In this document: positions 13,186 to 21,507 of the stretch, piece after piece | Layout: each line of letters begins with the position of its first letter | Numbering within the stretch: position 1 is the stretch's first letter | NCBI GenBank assembly: GCA_000482145.1 | Contig: AUXH01000239.1 | Location: 1-26,423 of the forward strand | Direction: 5' to 3' | Source of the DNA: Strigomonas culicis | Taxonomy: Eukaryota > Euglenozoa > Kinetoplastea > Trypanosomatida > Trypanosomatidae | DNA: 26,423 nt | Notes under the pieces: model-generated | What the model saw: the letters and a program-made list of their open reading frames with translations, nothing else | What the model was told of the DNA's origin: nothing | Database searches by the model: none | Translations under genes and position numbers: made by a program

Positions 13186-15912
13186 TCAGTGCGTGGCAGG
13201 GACTCTTGGGGCCGGGGAAGCTACCTCACCTCTCAGGGAGTGGACCATTCCCGTGGGCGTTGGTACAGAGTTCGACCTGCTAGAGTGCGCACTGCGGTCC
13301 CTGGTGGTGCGCGAGGTCTTACGGGGATCCTTCCCTGGGACCTGTTTGGGATAGTCGGCGGTGACAGAGGGCGTGTCGGTGACGAACGCGCGGCGCAGCA
13401 AATACTGCTGAAGCTTCGCCATCACGCGATTGCGCATCTTCAGTGTCTCGCAGCAGCAGAAAACGATCTTGCCGCCGTGGCAGCGCACGACGAAGCAGAG
13501 CACCTCCTTCAGGTGGTGGGGCAGCGGAACGGGCATGCAGCGAACGCGCACGACCTCCTCAACGGTCGACAGATCCCACACGCACGTCGTGCGCGGGTCC
13601 TCGCATAGGTGGTGCAGCACGACGCCGTGGGCGAAGGTCCAGTTGGTGGAGAAGAACTGCGTGCCCCCCGAGCGGCAGCACCAGACCTTGTAGAAGGGCA
13701 AAGCGGTCACTGAAACCGGCGCGTGCGCCTGCAGGCCGGTGCTCGCGCTCAGCCCTCGCGCGGGCGACGGCGACGGTGCGGCGTCGGCCGCGAGCTTGCG
13801 CCAGCGGCGGTACGTCTGCACCAGCGCCTGGGCGTGGCTGGTCTGCTCCGGGCACAGCAGCACCTGCAGCGCGTCTGGCCCCTCCGTGACGCGCACCGTG
13901 ACGCCGTTGCGCGCGTAGTGCTTCGGCACGCCGGGGGTGCTCACCGCGGCCTCCAGCTGGCAGCTCGCCACGCGCTCGAGGGGGAGATCCATCTGGGAGC
14001 GGGCGGAGTGCGGAACGCACATGGAAAGAACAAAGTCCTCGGAGAGCGTCGCCCAGCATCGCTTCCAAGTGGGCGCGACGCTGGGCAGTACGCAGCGGTA
14101 CGTCCAGAACCCAAAGCGCAGCTCGTGGGACACCAAGCGGGAGGCTTTGTTCGCACGCACCACCTTTTCGCGACACAGCCGAATAAAGTCGCTCATCTTT
14201 TCGTGGACACGTTCCATAACGGCAGCGTTGTCGGCAACAAGCGATTCCACCGCCGCCACGAACTCCCTTTCCGTCACCATGTCCTTGTTACACATGTACG
14301 CGGGGTCCAGCGACGCGGCATCCCACAGCACGATGCACACGGCGCGCTCCAGACACTCGGCCCCCTCCACCAGCGTGGTGCCCAGCGCGCGGAAGAAGTC
14401 GTGCAGAACAGTCTGGAACTGGAATTGCAGGCGGCTCCCCTCATTGCAGCCCCTCTCTCTCTCCACGCTCTGAGTGCTTCTGCCGTCCGCCCCTTTGGCC
14501 GGACGGCTCGCGCTCGTGTCCGCCGGGCGAGGTGTTCGCCGCTCGGACGCACGTGGACCCCCGCCGGTCGCAGCGGCAGCCGCCTCCGCGGCCTTGACAC
14601 GCGCCGCCTCTCCCGACCCCGCACGCCCCTGCTGCTTCGCCGCCGGCCGCGCGCAGGCCGCCCTGTCCGCCCGGACGCGGGCCTCCTCCGCGGCCCTGGC
14701 GCGGGCTGCTGCCTGCGCTGCCTGCGCGCGCGCCTCTTCGTCAGCCTTCGCCTGCGCCGCCTCCGCGTCGGCGCGCTCCTTCGCTCGCGCGCGCGCCTCC
14801 GCCGCGGCCTCGGCCTCCTCAGCCGGCGCGTGGGCGGCTAGCGCCGCCTGCGCCGCCTCGCGAGAGGGGTCCACGTGCCTGCTCTGCCCCTCCTGCGCAC
14901 GCTGCTGCGCATGTGTCTCCGCCTCCGTCCGTGCAATCTCCTCATCTCCCACGCTGGAGCTGTCGCCGTCCGGCAGACTCTCCTTGCTGGCCTGTGCGTC
15001 CGCGTTGGCGTCGTCTAGGGAGTGGGCCAACCCGTCTGCGGAAAGGACGGTGGCTCGTAACTCGTCGTCCATCACCCCATTCGAGAAGGAATCGATGGTG
15101 ATCGCATTCAGAGAGCCCTCCGACACCGCAGACCCGTACTTTTTCATTGCAGCCTCGATAACATCCTCTTCGCGCCCAGGATACTTCTGCAAGTCGTGAT
15201 CCACGCGATTGATACGCCGGGGCGCATACGCTTTATAAATGGCCAGCAAGCGCCCTCTATAGACATCGTAGCTATTGGTGTGGGAGCTCGTCCCCTCTGA
15301 GGCAGCACGAATGTGTTCTAAGAGCTTTGTTTCCACCGTCTTCAGGAGTGACGGTTCCCGTCCCTTGTACTTCTGCAAATACAGGTCTACCTTGTACAAC
15401 TTGGAAGGCGCGTATGTCTGGTACAAGGCTATCAATCGCTCGCGATAGTCATCCGCGTTGGTGTCTGCTAAGAAGCCCTCCGAGTCGGCGGCACCGTATT
15501 GGCTCACCGCACTGGCGAGGAAATCTTCCTCTCTACCCTTGTTCGCCTCCAACTCACTATCGACATCGATGATGCGGCTCGGTGCGTAGCGCTCATAGAG
15601 AAGGAGTAGGCGGTCGCGGTAGCTGGTGCTTACCTGCTTGGCCGCCGCTATCGCCGGCGACGTTTGCGTCTCCGGCACCTCTCGCGGGGGCTCCGCGGTG
15701 TCGCTCTCCTCACACCCCTCCGCTTTCACGGCAGCGGCCGTTTCCTCTTCCTTCTGTTCCTCCACGGGCACGCCATATTTTTTGTGCAGTGCCGTCAAGA
15801 GGAGCTCCTCCTTACCTTCGTACTTACTCAAAAGTGCGTCCACCGTCTTTACCTTACGCGCATCTACTTTCTCGTAAAAGCGAGTAATTTCCTCTTTATA
15901 GCTTCGCAACAT
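13186..15912 (-). CDS. Kinetoplastid repeat protein with Ala/Arg/Glu-rich linker and two possible PH-like domains
   Basis: This 908-residue protein has four copies of a ~43-residue unit at 5-47, 98-140, 156-197 and 218-260. The shared pattern is YRxRLxxxYxxYAPxxxxxVDxxLxKYxGREExxLxxxxxKYG, a module found in kinetoplastid proteins. Residues 320-480 are a low-complexity Ala/Arg/Glu linker, probably a long charged helix ending in a disordered basic stretch. A helical segment (495-595) follows. Two beta-rich segments each end in a helix: about 597-708 (LRFGFWTYRCVLPS, WKRCWATLSEDFVLSM, then ALVQTYRRWRKLA) and 738-840 (FYKVWCCRSGGTQFF, then KMRNRVMAKLQQYLL). They resemble pleckstrin-homology domains, the first having the typical W-x-x-R-x-W strand. 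The tail (850-908) is basic and Ser/Thr-rich. I start at 15912, after the predicted acceptor, and not at the upstream in-frame ATG at 16011. A membrane or cytoskeleton scaffold is inferred. Confidence 0.85.
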   Translation of the reverse strand: MLRSYKEEITRFYEKVDARKVKTVDALLSKYEGKEELLLTALHKKYGVPVEEQKEEETAAAVKAEGCEESDTAEPPREVPETQTSPAIAAAKQVSTSYRDRLLLLYERYAPSRIIDVDSELEANKGREEDFLASAVSQYGAADSEGFLADTNADDYRERLIALYQTYAPSKLYKVDLYLQKYKGREPSLLKTVETKLLEHIRAASEGTSSHTNSYDVYRGRLLAIYKAYAPRRINRVDHDLQKYPGREEDVIEAAMKKYGSAVSEGSLNAITIDSFSNGVMDDELRATVLSADGLAHSLDDANADAQASKESLPDGDSSSVGDEEIARTEAETHAQQRAQEGQSRHVDPSREAAQAALAAHAPAEEAEAAAEARARAKERADAEAAQAKADEEARAQAAQAAARARAAEEARVRADRAACARPAAKQQGRAGSGEAARVKAAEAAAAATGGGPRASERRTPRPADTSASRPAKGADGRSTQSVERERGCNEGSRLQFQFQTVLHDFFRALGTTLVEGAECLERAVCIVLWDAASLDPAYMCNKDMVTEREFVAAVESLVADNAAVMERVHEKMSDFIRLCREKVVRANKASRLVSHELRFGFWTYRCVLPSVAPTWKRCWATLSEDFVLSMCVPHSARSQMDLPLERVASCQLEAAVSTPGVPKHYARNGVTVRVTEGPDALQVLLCPEQTSHAQALVQTYRRWRKLAADAAPSPSPARGLSASTGLQAHAPVSVTALPFYKVWCCRSGGTQFFSTNWTFAHGVVLHHLCEDPRTTCVWDLSTVEEVVRVRCMPVPLPHHLKEVLCFVVRCHGGKIVFCCCETLKMRNRVMAKLQQYLLRRAFVTDTPSVTADYPKQVPGKDPRKTSRTTRDRSAHSSRSNSVPTPTGMVHSLRGEVASPAPRVPATH
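15133..15900 (-). repeat. Four degenerate ~43-residue tandem protein repeats
   Basis: The coding sequence of residues 5-260 holds four units separated by spacers of 15-50 residues. Key shared positions are Tyr at the start, Tyr-Ala-Pro near unit position 11-13, Val-Asp near 19-20, Lys-Tyr/Gly in the middle, and a Lys-Lys-Tyr-Gly type end. Unit 1 lacks the Ala-Pro pair (VDAR instead) and unit 3 ends in TKLL, so the units are old and diverged. Confidence 0.8.
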
Positions 15913-15949
15913 TAGTATAAGCGTTAAAATGAAAAAAAAAATGATGTAT

Positions 15950-16001
15950 CTATGAGTGTGTATGTGAAAGAGGGGAGAGAAGGAAAGAATGAAAGAGAGC
16001 G
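15950..16001 (-). promoter_or_regulatory. Predicted polypyrimidine tract and SL acceptor for the repeat/PH-like gene
   Basis: A C/T tract on the minus strand (about 16001-15966) is followed by CTCATAG, with the AG at 15951-15950. The 37-nt 5'UTR has no upstream ATG and excludes the longer in-frame start at 16011. Confidence 0.65.
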
Positions 16002-16184
16002 TAGGCAACAAAGAACGATTGCAAAAGATGCATCATCCAGTTCACATGGTAACCAAAGCAAAATAGAATGATAATGTAATGTGCGACATGTAGAAAAAAC
16101 AGGCAGCGGACTTATCTCACATGCGCATGACGATGAGCGCCCCTTGCAGGAAGTAGACTTCCCTTAAACCGCAGAAGGCCCGTC

Positions 16185-18467
16185 TTACACCATCCGCAGC
16201 GCTTGGTCCACCTCCTCCCGGATGGGCACCTTCGCGTTCACAAAATGAGCAATGAACAGTCCTTTATCGAGCGCGGTGAACCCGTTGGGCTGCGTAAGCA
16301 GCTCGACGGCTCGCCTCTCGACGGACGCCACCAGCCGCTGCTTCATGTGCAACTTGGCACACACATCGGAAGAGAATACAGACGCCACCTCGTTCAGCGC
16401 CTGGAGGTCGTGGCACCGCTGTTGCACGCTGTCTGACAGCAGCTGAACTAATGTGGAGAGGATGGCAACGGCCACAGACACATTCTTGTTCAGCAGAACA
16501 CTCGCGAGGTCGATCAAACGGACGATCGCCGCGGGACTCAGAGCGATCGCGTCGAAGAAACACCTCTCCTGCCCGAGTTGACACGTCACCAGCTTCATGA
16601 AGCCTGTCTCCAGAGAGACGGCGTGATCTGTCCGCTGCGCCAGGCAGGCCACAACGAGCTCTACCAACGCCTGAGGGCACGCATCTCGGTTCGCCTCGTT
16701 CAGCAGCACCTCAATGTAAAGGCTAAAGAGTGAATCTGGCACCGCGACGCTCGTGGCGCTCGTGGTGCGCAGTCGCACGACGCTCGCTATGTCATGCAGC
16801 ATCTTCCTGCGCGCGAGGCGATGCAGCTCCACCTGGCCGAGGAGCGCCGCCGTCAGTGGAGCGAGATGGGGATGGAGAGCACGGGGCGCCGTCTCGGTGA
16901 TGTAAACAAGATCCAGGAGTCGCGCGAGGGGAAGCAGTCGCAGAGCGGCAGGCAGTTCGACACTGATCAACTGCAGCACCTCCTGCGTCATGGCGTGGTC
17001 CGCCGCCACAAGCAGCAGATCCTCCTTGTACTGGCACACGCCTGCGACGAAATTGGCGCACCGGTCCGCACCCGCTCTGGATGACCGACACCACCGTGCT
17101 GCGGCAGCGCGAAGCAGCGGGCCCGTGCGCTGTGCGGCCCCCTCCGCGTCGCGGACGAGGCTGGCGGAGAGCTGCGCGGACACGATTCCACCGGCCACAA
17201 CGGCGTTCGCTGCGGCGAGGGCCGCGATCATCTCGCCGGAGGGGCAGTCCAGGTCGCTCTCGGCGCTACGTATGCTTTCCTCCATCGTGTGCAGCAGAAC
17301 GGTCCAAATATTCCGGGTTGTATCCGCATCCAAATCGACAGCGAACGGGAGGAACGCTTGACGCATCGACGAGGCTAACAGCGTGGACAGCGAAAGCAGC
17401 GTCATGGCAGGCGGCGCTGACGGCGCTGACGCCAGCAATGTCTTAAGGGCGTGCAGGTACAACACGCCAAACGTACCGAGACTATCCAGCTGGTAGCTGG
17501 GTGCCATGTTCTTATCGTTGAGGAGGAGAATGCGGAGACATTCCTTTGGCGTCAGCTTTCGCCTGGAGAGGTGCTGCGCGGCCAACCGCACATCGTCATC
17601 GACCTCCACCGCGTTCGCAGCGCCGAGCGCGCTTTCAATCGCCGTGAGAAGGTGGTGCGCCGAATACGCCCCCGTGTTCGCCAGCATTCGGATCTTCAAG
17701 TTCCGCTGGATCTCACGCTCTCGGGGCGACGGCGCGTCGTGGGACCACTCGGACGCGTTCGCGTATCGCCCCACGTGTGTGCTGTACAGTACCTGGCTGA
17801 GCTCCGGCGTGATGCCCTCGGGCACGATAAGGGCGCAATGGGCCACCGTGGCCCGGCTCACCTCGTTCATCGTGCTGAACAGGGTGCAGCTGCGGTGGCA
17901 CACCTTCTGCCACAGGGCCGCGCTCTCCCCGTGCAGGCGCAGCACCGCCATGGCCCACAGCACGGACGCCGTCTCGCGCGGCCCCAGGCGCGGCAGGTGG
18001 TGCTCCAGGCACAGCAGCACGTCCGCGACGAACGCCGGTGGGCGCGCGCCGGGGCAGCCCTTCGCGACGGCGTGCAGGCACGCGACGAGATGCAGGGGCG
18101 ACCATGCCCCGAGCGCCACCGGGTCCGTCAGCCGATCCAGCTGCGTGAGCAGCAGGAAGGACTCCTGCTCCGACAGAAACAGCGGCCCGTCCTTCACCAT
18201 CCGGAGAATGCGGAACGTCATGCTGGTCTCCAGAGCCTCGGTGGTGGGCGTGGCCGCGAGCTCGTCCAGGAGCTGGACGGTGCACCCGCGCGCCGCCTCA
18301 GCCAGAACGGCACCGCCTGTCGGCCGGTGCGAGGAGGCGAGCAGCGCCAGGGCAGCACTGCTCACGCTGAGTGCGTGCAGCGACGGGGCAGCCAAGCGGC
18401 CAGCCGCCGCCTCCGGGACAAAGGCAGACAGAGCGCGTCTCGCCAACTGGTCGAGAACCTTGCTCAT
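16185..18467 (-). CDS. Helical-repeat protein, weakly FASTK/OPR-like, possibly mitochondrial
   Basis: The 760-residue protein is almost entirely Leu/Ala-rich amphipathic helices, so an alpha-solenoid is likely. The stretch LGPRETASVLWAMAVLRLHG (161-180) resembles the N-x-x-W-A-x-A-x-L helix of FAST-kinase/OPR-type organellar RNA-binding proteins, and similar helix pairs recur. No RAP domain is obvious at the C-terminus. The N-terminus (MSKVLDQLARRALSAF) could be an amphipathic mitochondrial presequence, but it contains an early Asp and the call is weak. A role in mitochondrial RNA metabolism is a guess from architecture and from how common such proteins are in kinetoplastids. The start at 18467 is chosen because a predicted acceptor lies 17 nt upstream; an in-frame ATG at 18566 would lie outside the mRNA. 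Confidence 0.8.
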   Translation of the reverse strand: MSKVLDQLARRALSAFVPEAAAGRLAAPSLHALSVSSAALALLASSHRPTGGAVLAEAARGCTVQLLDELAATPTTEALETSMTFRILRMVKDGPLFLSEQESFLLLTQLDRLTDPVALGAWSPLHLVACLHAVAKGCPGARPPAFVADVLLCLEHHLPRLGPRETASVLWAMAVLRLHGESAALWQKVCHRSCTLFSTMNEVSRATVAHCALIVPEGITPELSQVLYSTHVGRYANASEWSHDAPSPREREIQRNLKIRMLANTGAYSAHHLLTAIESALGAANAVEVDDDVRLAAQHLSRRKLTPKECLRILLLNDKNMAPSYQLDSLGTFGVLYLHALKTLLASAPSAPPAMTLLSLSTLLASSMRQAFLPFAVDLDADTTRNIWTVLLHTMEESIRSAESDLDCPSGEMIAALAAANAVVAGGIVSAQLSASLVRDAEGAAQRTGPLLRAAAARWCRSSRAGADRCANFVAGVCQYKEDLLLVAADHAMTQEVLQLISVELPAALRLLPLARLLDLVYITETAPRALHPHLAPLTAALLGQVELHRLARRKMLHDIASVVRLRTTSATSVAVPDSLFSLYIEVLLNEANRDACPQALVELVVACLAQRTDHAVSLETGFMKLVTCQLGQERCFFDAIALSPAAIVRLIDLASVLLNKNVSVAVAILSTLVQLLSDSVQQRCHDLQALNEVASVFSSDVCAKLHMKQRLVASVERRAVELLTQPNGFTALDKGLFIAHFVNAKVPIREEVDQALRMV

Positions 18468-18484
18468 CACGCAGCTTCGATGTG

Positions 18485-18530
18485 CTTGAGTCAATGCAGA
18501 AGAGAGAGAGAAAGGGGACGAGAGGGAGTG
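18485..18530 (-). promoter_or_regulatory. Predicted polypyrimidine tract and SL acceptor for the helical-repeat gene
   Basis: A C/T-rich tract on the minus strand (about 18530-18498) is followed by GACTCAAG, with the AG at 18486-18485. The 5'UTR is 17 nt without upstream ATG. Confidence 0.65.
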
Positions 18531-19591
18531 CGCACGTGTGTTTGTTAAAGAGAAGGAACACAGCACAGAACAATGAAACGTCTACATACGCACGTTCAAA
18601 TGGTAAAAAGAGAAGAGAGGATGTTGCAATTAAATACAAAAAGGGAAGAGAAAAGACACTTCAATGTTTATTCTGATTATTATACTTGATTGAAATACGA
18701 AAAAGCATTGTGCTTTTTTCTCTGTTCTTTCATTTTAAAGGTAATGTTTTCACGTATATACTGTACTTGTTGTTGACTGTACTGTTTTCTAGATTACTTA
18801 GGGGGCAAAAAAAAACTATTTCTGTTTGCCTTTTATTTCTTCTCTCAGGTGCGTCCTTATTCTTCTTGTTCTACACTTCGTTGATTATCTAATCTAAGAA
18901 GGTTCTAGGTTATCAGCATTTTTATTTGCAGAGAGTAGATACGCAACTAACAAAGAAAAAAAAAACAGGTGATATCTGAACAGATAGAGTCTACGTAACA
19001 ACAGTAATAACAATAAAAAGCACAAAAAAAAGTAGCAATTGTAAAGATATATATAAGAACAAAACAAAAGAGAAGAGAGGGAAACAGATCCCAGCTTCGA
19101 CTATACAAAGTAACTACTATATAAATGCTACGCGTGGGTCTTCACTATATTTAAAAAAAAAATGCAATACTGGTTTTAAAATAAAGCACACTCAGTACTC
19201 AAGCAAGACAAGGTAACAAAGAAGATCGAAAAGAAAAAAAACACTCCCATGTGTTCCTCATGAATAAGCTCTTGCAAAGTGACGAAAGGGTGGAAAAAAA
19301 AAACTAACTACTAAAGTAATACTAGCGCGAGTTCTACTTCTACTAACTATTGTTTCTACTTAATATACATGTCTACGAATACACTACATGTTACTTGCAC
19401 CTTTATTTCTGTCGCACAAAGTGTATTTCCCTCCTTCTTAACATCTAAAGTGACGCTATCAAAGAGGAGGAAGAGAAGGGCGCAGAGCATATGAGGAACG
19501 GAGCAGCAGTGTGTGTACAGACAAATAGCTCGCTGCTTCTGCTGCGCAGCAGAGGAACAGATGAGGTGCCTCAACGGTTTTCTTATCCTTT
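18531..19591 (-). other. Longest spacer (about 1.1 kb): 3'UTR of the kelch gene, with an internal splice-like signal
   Basis: This A/T-rich stretch has many A-runs on the + strand (U-runs in the transcript). Inside it a pyrimidine tract on the minus strand (about 19090-19020) is followed by ACGTAG, with the AG at 18992-18991, which looks like an extra trans-splice acceptor. No minus-strand coding frame of note follows it. The 68-codon + strand frame at 18686-18892 is hydrophobic low-complexity and is not called. I recognise no tRNA or snoRNA. Confidence 0.5.
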
Positions 19592-20851
19592 TTACAGCAG
19601 CAGCAGGTCGCACTTGGTCGGCGTATCCTGTGAAAGGGAGAAGTCGTCCGAGCTGCTCGAGACAACGGTGCCCATCGCCCACTGCAGCGCCTGCCGCGCC
19701 CCGTAGCTGAGCGGCAGCAGCGAGGCGGTGTCCCGCGTGGGGAGCGACGCCGCGATCTGCAGCGCCGCGTTCTGTCGGAGGGAGAGGTCCATGGAGAGCC
19801 CCAGCGGGTATCGGTACAACTGCGCGCTGTACTGCACGTCGTCGGCCACGGGCACCTCGCCGCCCATGATGTACAGCGTGTTGCGCGCCACCGCGTAGGA
19901 GTGGCCGCTGCGCGCCGTCGGCGCGCGGCACTGCGGACGGTACGTGACGACCCGCCACCGCGGCGGCGCCGCGCGCGTGTCCAGCACCCAGAAGTCGTCG
20001 AAGTAGGCGGTCATCGTGCTGCGGTTGGCGTCGCCGCCGAAGATATATACCTTTCCGTCCCGCACGGCCATGGAGGAGGCGTACCGCGGGTACGGCCGCG
20101 GGCCCGACGCCACCGCCACCTCGGCCCACTCCGCGGACTCAAAGTCGAACTGGAAGAGCGAGCTGGAGTACAGGACGTTGGACCCGGTCGCTTCCGAAAC
20201 GGCGTACCCGCCGAACAGATACAGCGTGTCGCCCTCGACCGCCGCGCAGTGCCCCGAGAGCGGGACCATGGCCATCTCGAAGGGGTGCGCCGAGCCGCTG
20301 TGGCTGCGCAGCACGGAGGGCACGGGGTGCCACGTGTAGTCCGTCAGGTCCAGGTACCACACCACCGTGCTCGTGTGGCAGAAGTCGCCCATGACGACGT
20401 ACATACGGCTGCCGTGTACGTGCGCAGAGTGCAGGCGGCGCTCCCCCGGCCCCTCCGGCTCCGACGGCGCCGTGTGCACCGCGGACCACACCCACGTCTT
20501 GAGGTCGAGCTCCAGCACATCGCCGTAGAGGATGGGGTTGTGGAGGTCTTGGCCGCCGTAGACAATCAGCTTGTCCTCGTAGATGACGGCCGAGTGACTC
20601 ACGCGCGGCTGCACAATTTCGCTGTTGATCGTCGGCACCTCGCGCCACGCCTCCGTCTGGAGGTCAAACACGTACACGCGGTTGCTGATCAGCTCCGTGG
20701 AGCCACCACCAAAGAGAATGAGGCTCTGGTTCTTGTAGTTCGTCAGTGAGTGGCAGCACGCCGCCGGGGGGCGCGCGCCCTTGGGGGGGACGTGCGCCCA
20801 GGACGCACAGCAGGTCGGCCCTAAGGTGCGCTTCAGAAATGTGGACATCAT
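19592..20851 (-). CDS. Kelch-repeat beta-propeller protein
   Basis: The 419-residue protein is built of six kelch motifs, each with a hydrophobic strand ending in GG or similar and a Trp about 20 residues later. They are LILFGG (44-49)...W69, LIVYGG (95-100)...W120/W122, MYVVMG (150-155)...W174, LYLFGG (210-215)...W242, VYIFGG (268-273)...W299 and LYIMGG (326-331). This fits one complete six-bladed propeller. The C-terminal 65 residues are Ser/Ala-rich and end in CDLLLL; no BTB, BACK or F-box domain is attached. A binding or scaffold role is inferred; the partner is unknown. Two consecutive ATGs begin the frame, 25 nt after a predicted acceptor. Third codon positions are strongly G/C. The long spacer that follows is mostly its 3'UTR. 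Confidence 0.9.
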   Translation of the reverse strand: MMSTFLKRTLGPTCCASWAHVPPKGARPPAACCHSLTNYKNQSLILFGGGSTELISNRVYVFDLQTEAWREVPTINSEIVQPRVSHSAVIYEDKLIVYGGQDLHNPILYGDVLELDLKTWVWSAVHTAPSEPEGPGERRLHSAHVHGSRMYVVMGDFCHTSTVVWYLDLTDYTWHPVPSVLRSHSGSAHPFEMAMVPLSGHCAAVEGDTLYLFGGYAVSEATGSNVLYSSSLFQFDFESAEWAEVAVASGPRPYPRYASSMAVRDGKVYIFGGDANRSTMTAYFDDFWVLDTRAAPPRWRVVTYRPQCRAPTARSGHSYAVARNTLYIMGGEVPVADDVQYSAQLYRYPLGLSMDLSLRQNAALQIAASLPTRDTASLLPLSYGARQALQWAMGTVVSSSSDDFSLSQDTPTKCDLLLL

Positions 20852-20876
20852 CTTTTCACACTTGTCCTCTTTATGC

Positions 20877-20950
20877 CTATGAAACGAAAATAATAGGGAT
20901 TAATTGAGGGGAAGTGGAAGGGAGGCAAAAAAATGGAAAAAAAAAAGGTC
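20877..20950 (-). promoter_or_regulatory. Predicted polypyrimidine tract and SL acceptor for the kelch gene
   Basis: U- and C/U-rich tracts on the minus strand (about 20950-20906) are followed by TTTCATAG, with the AG at 20878-20877. The 5'UTR is 25 nt without upstream ATG. Confidence 0.6.
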
Positions 20951-20981
20951 TTTATCAGGGAGGGGATTAAAAAGTTGGAAA

Positions 20982-21001
20982 GGGGTGTAGGGGAGGGGGG
21001 G
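20982..21001 (+). other. Putative G-quadruplex-forming sequence
   Basis: The + strand reads GGGG-TGTA-GGGG-A-GGGGGGG, enough for four G-triplets with short loops. It lies on the template strand, upstream (in transcription order) of the kelch polypyrimidine tract; the transcript is C-rich here. Folding is not shown by sequence alone. Confidence 0.4.
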
Positions 21002-21507
21002 AATGATCGGTGCTAAATGGAATGTGTAAAAAAAAAAAAAGGTGAATTCGGTAAATAAAAAAATGAGTGTATGTGTGTGGTGATAAATGTACCTAACTAC
21101 TAAATGCTATACTCGCAAAGCCTCACTAGAAAGGCCAGCAAGGGAATAATAATAATACACGATTGGACGCAAAACGTGCACCTGTGAAAGAAAGAAATGC
21201 TTGGATGTATTATAATGAACGCAAGTAAATCAGAATCTCCTTGGGAGAATAAACGAAATAAAAGTGTTGTTGTCTTTGTGTATAGAAAAGGGGAAGAGAG
21301 AGAAGAAGGGAAACAAAAATGAAAAGACAGCTGTACACAAAAAGAAAAAAGAAAAAGCAAGACAGAAGGTACGCGTTACTCGCAACAAAATGACTAAGCA
21401 AAAAGACTGTAAAGCAAATGGAATAAGATGGTAAAGCAAAGCTGTTAATGCAAGAATACACACAACCATATAAAGTTGGAATAAAAGTGTGTATGTGCAT
21501 ACGCATA

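Larger units (their letters stand above)
20852..21507 (-). other. Intergenic region: 3'UTR of the HEAT/ARM-like gene and 5'UTR of the kelch gene
   Basis: This is 656 nt of A/T-rich spacer with long A/G blocks on the + strand (for example 21288-21362) and a run of four or more G-tracts near 20982-21001. Minus-strand open frames near 21100-21506 are Phe/Leu/Ser low-complexity translations of the pyrimidine-rich strand and are not called. Confidence 0.55.

Noticed and set aside
13723..14841. A 372-codon + strand frame over the repeat/PH-like gene
   Set aside because: Low-complexity Arg/Ala/Leu sequence antisense to a gene with clear protein repeats.
15913..16011. In-frame N-terminal extension of the repeat/PH-like gene that looks like a membrane segment
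   Set aside because: The hydrophobicity comes from translating the pyrimidine tract; the acceptor at 15951-15950 is downstream of that ATG.
17451..18548. Long + strand frames over the helical-repeat gene
   Set aside because: They are shadows created by high GC3; composition is Arg/Gln/His-rich with no recognisable motif.
18468..18566. In-frame extension of the helical-repeat gene
   Set aside because: It spans the polypyrimidine tract and the acceptor at 18486-18485, so it should not be in the mRNA.
18686..18892. A 68-codon + strand frame in the long spacer
   Set aside because: Hydrophobic low-complexity translation of T-rich DNA, opposite to the direction of all other genes, with no supporting signal.
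19081..19140. Sequence with a faint tRNA T-arm look (around the TTCGA)
   Set aside because: No matching acceptor, D or anticodon arms could be found around it on either strand.
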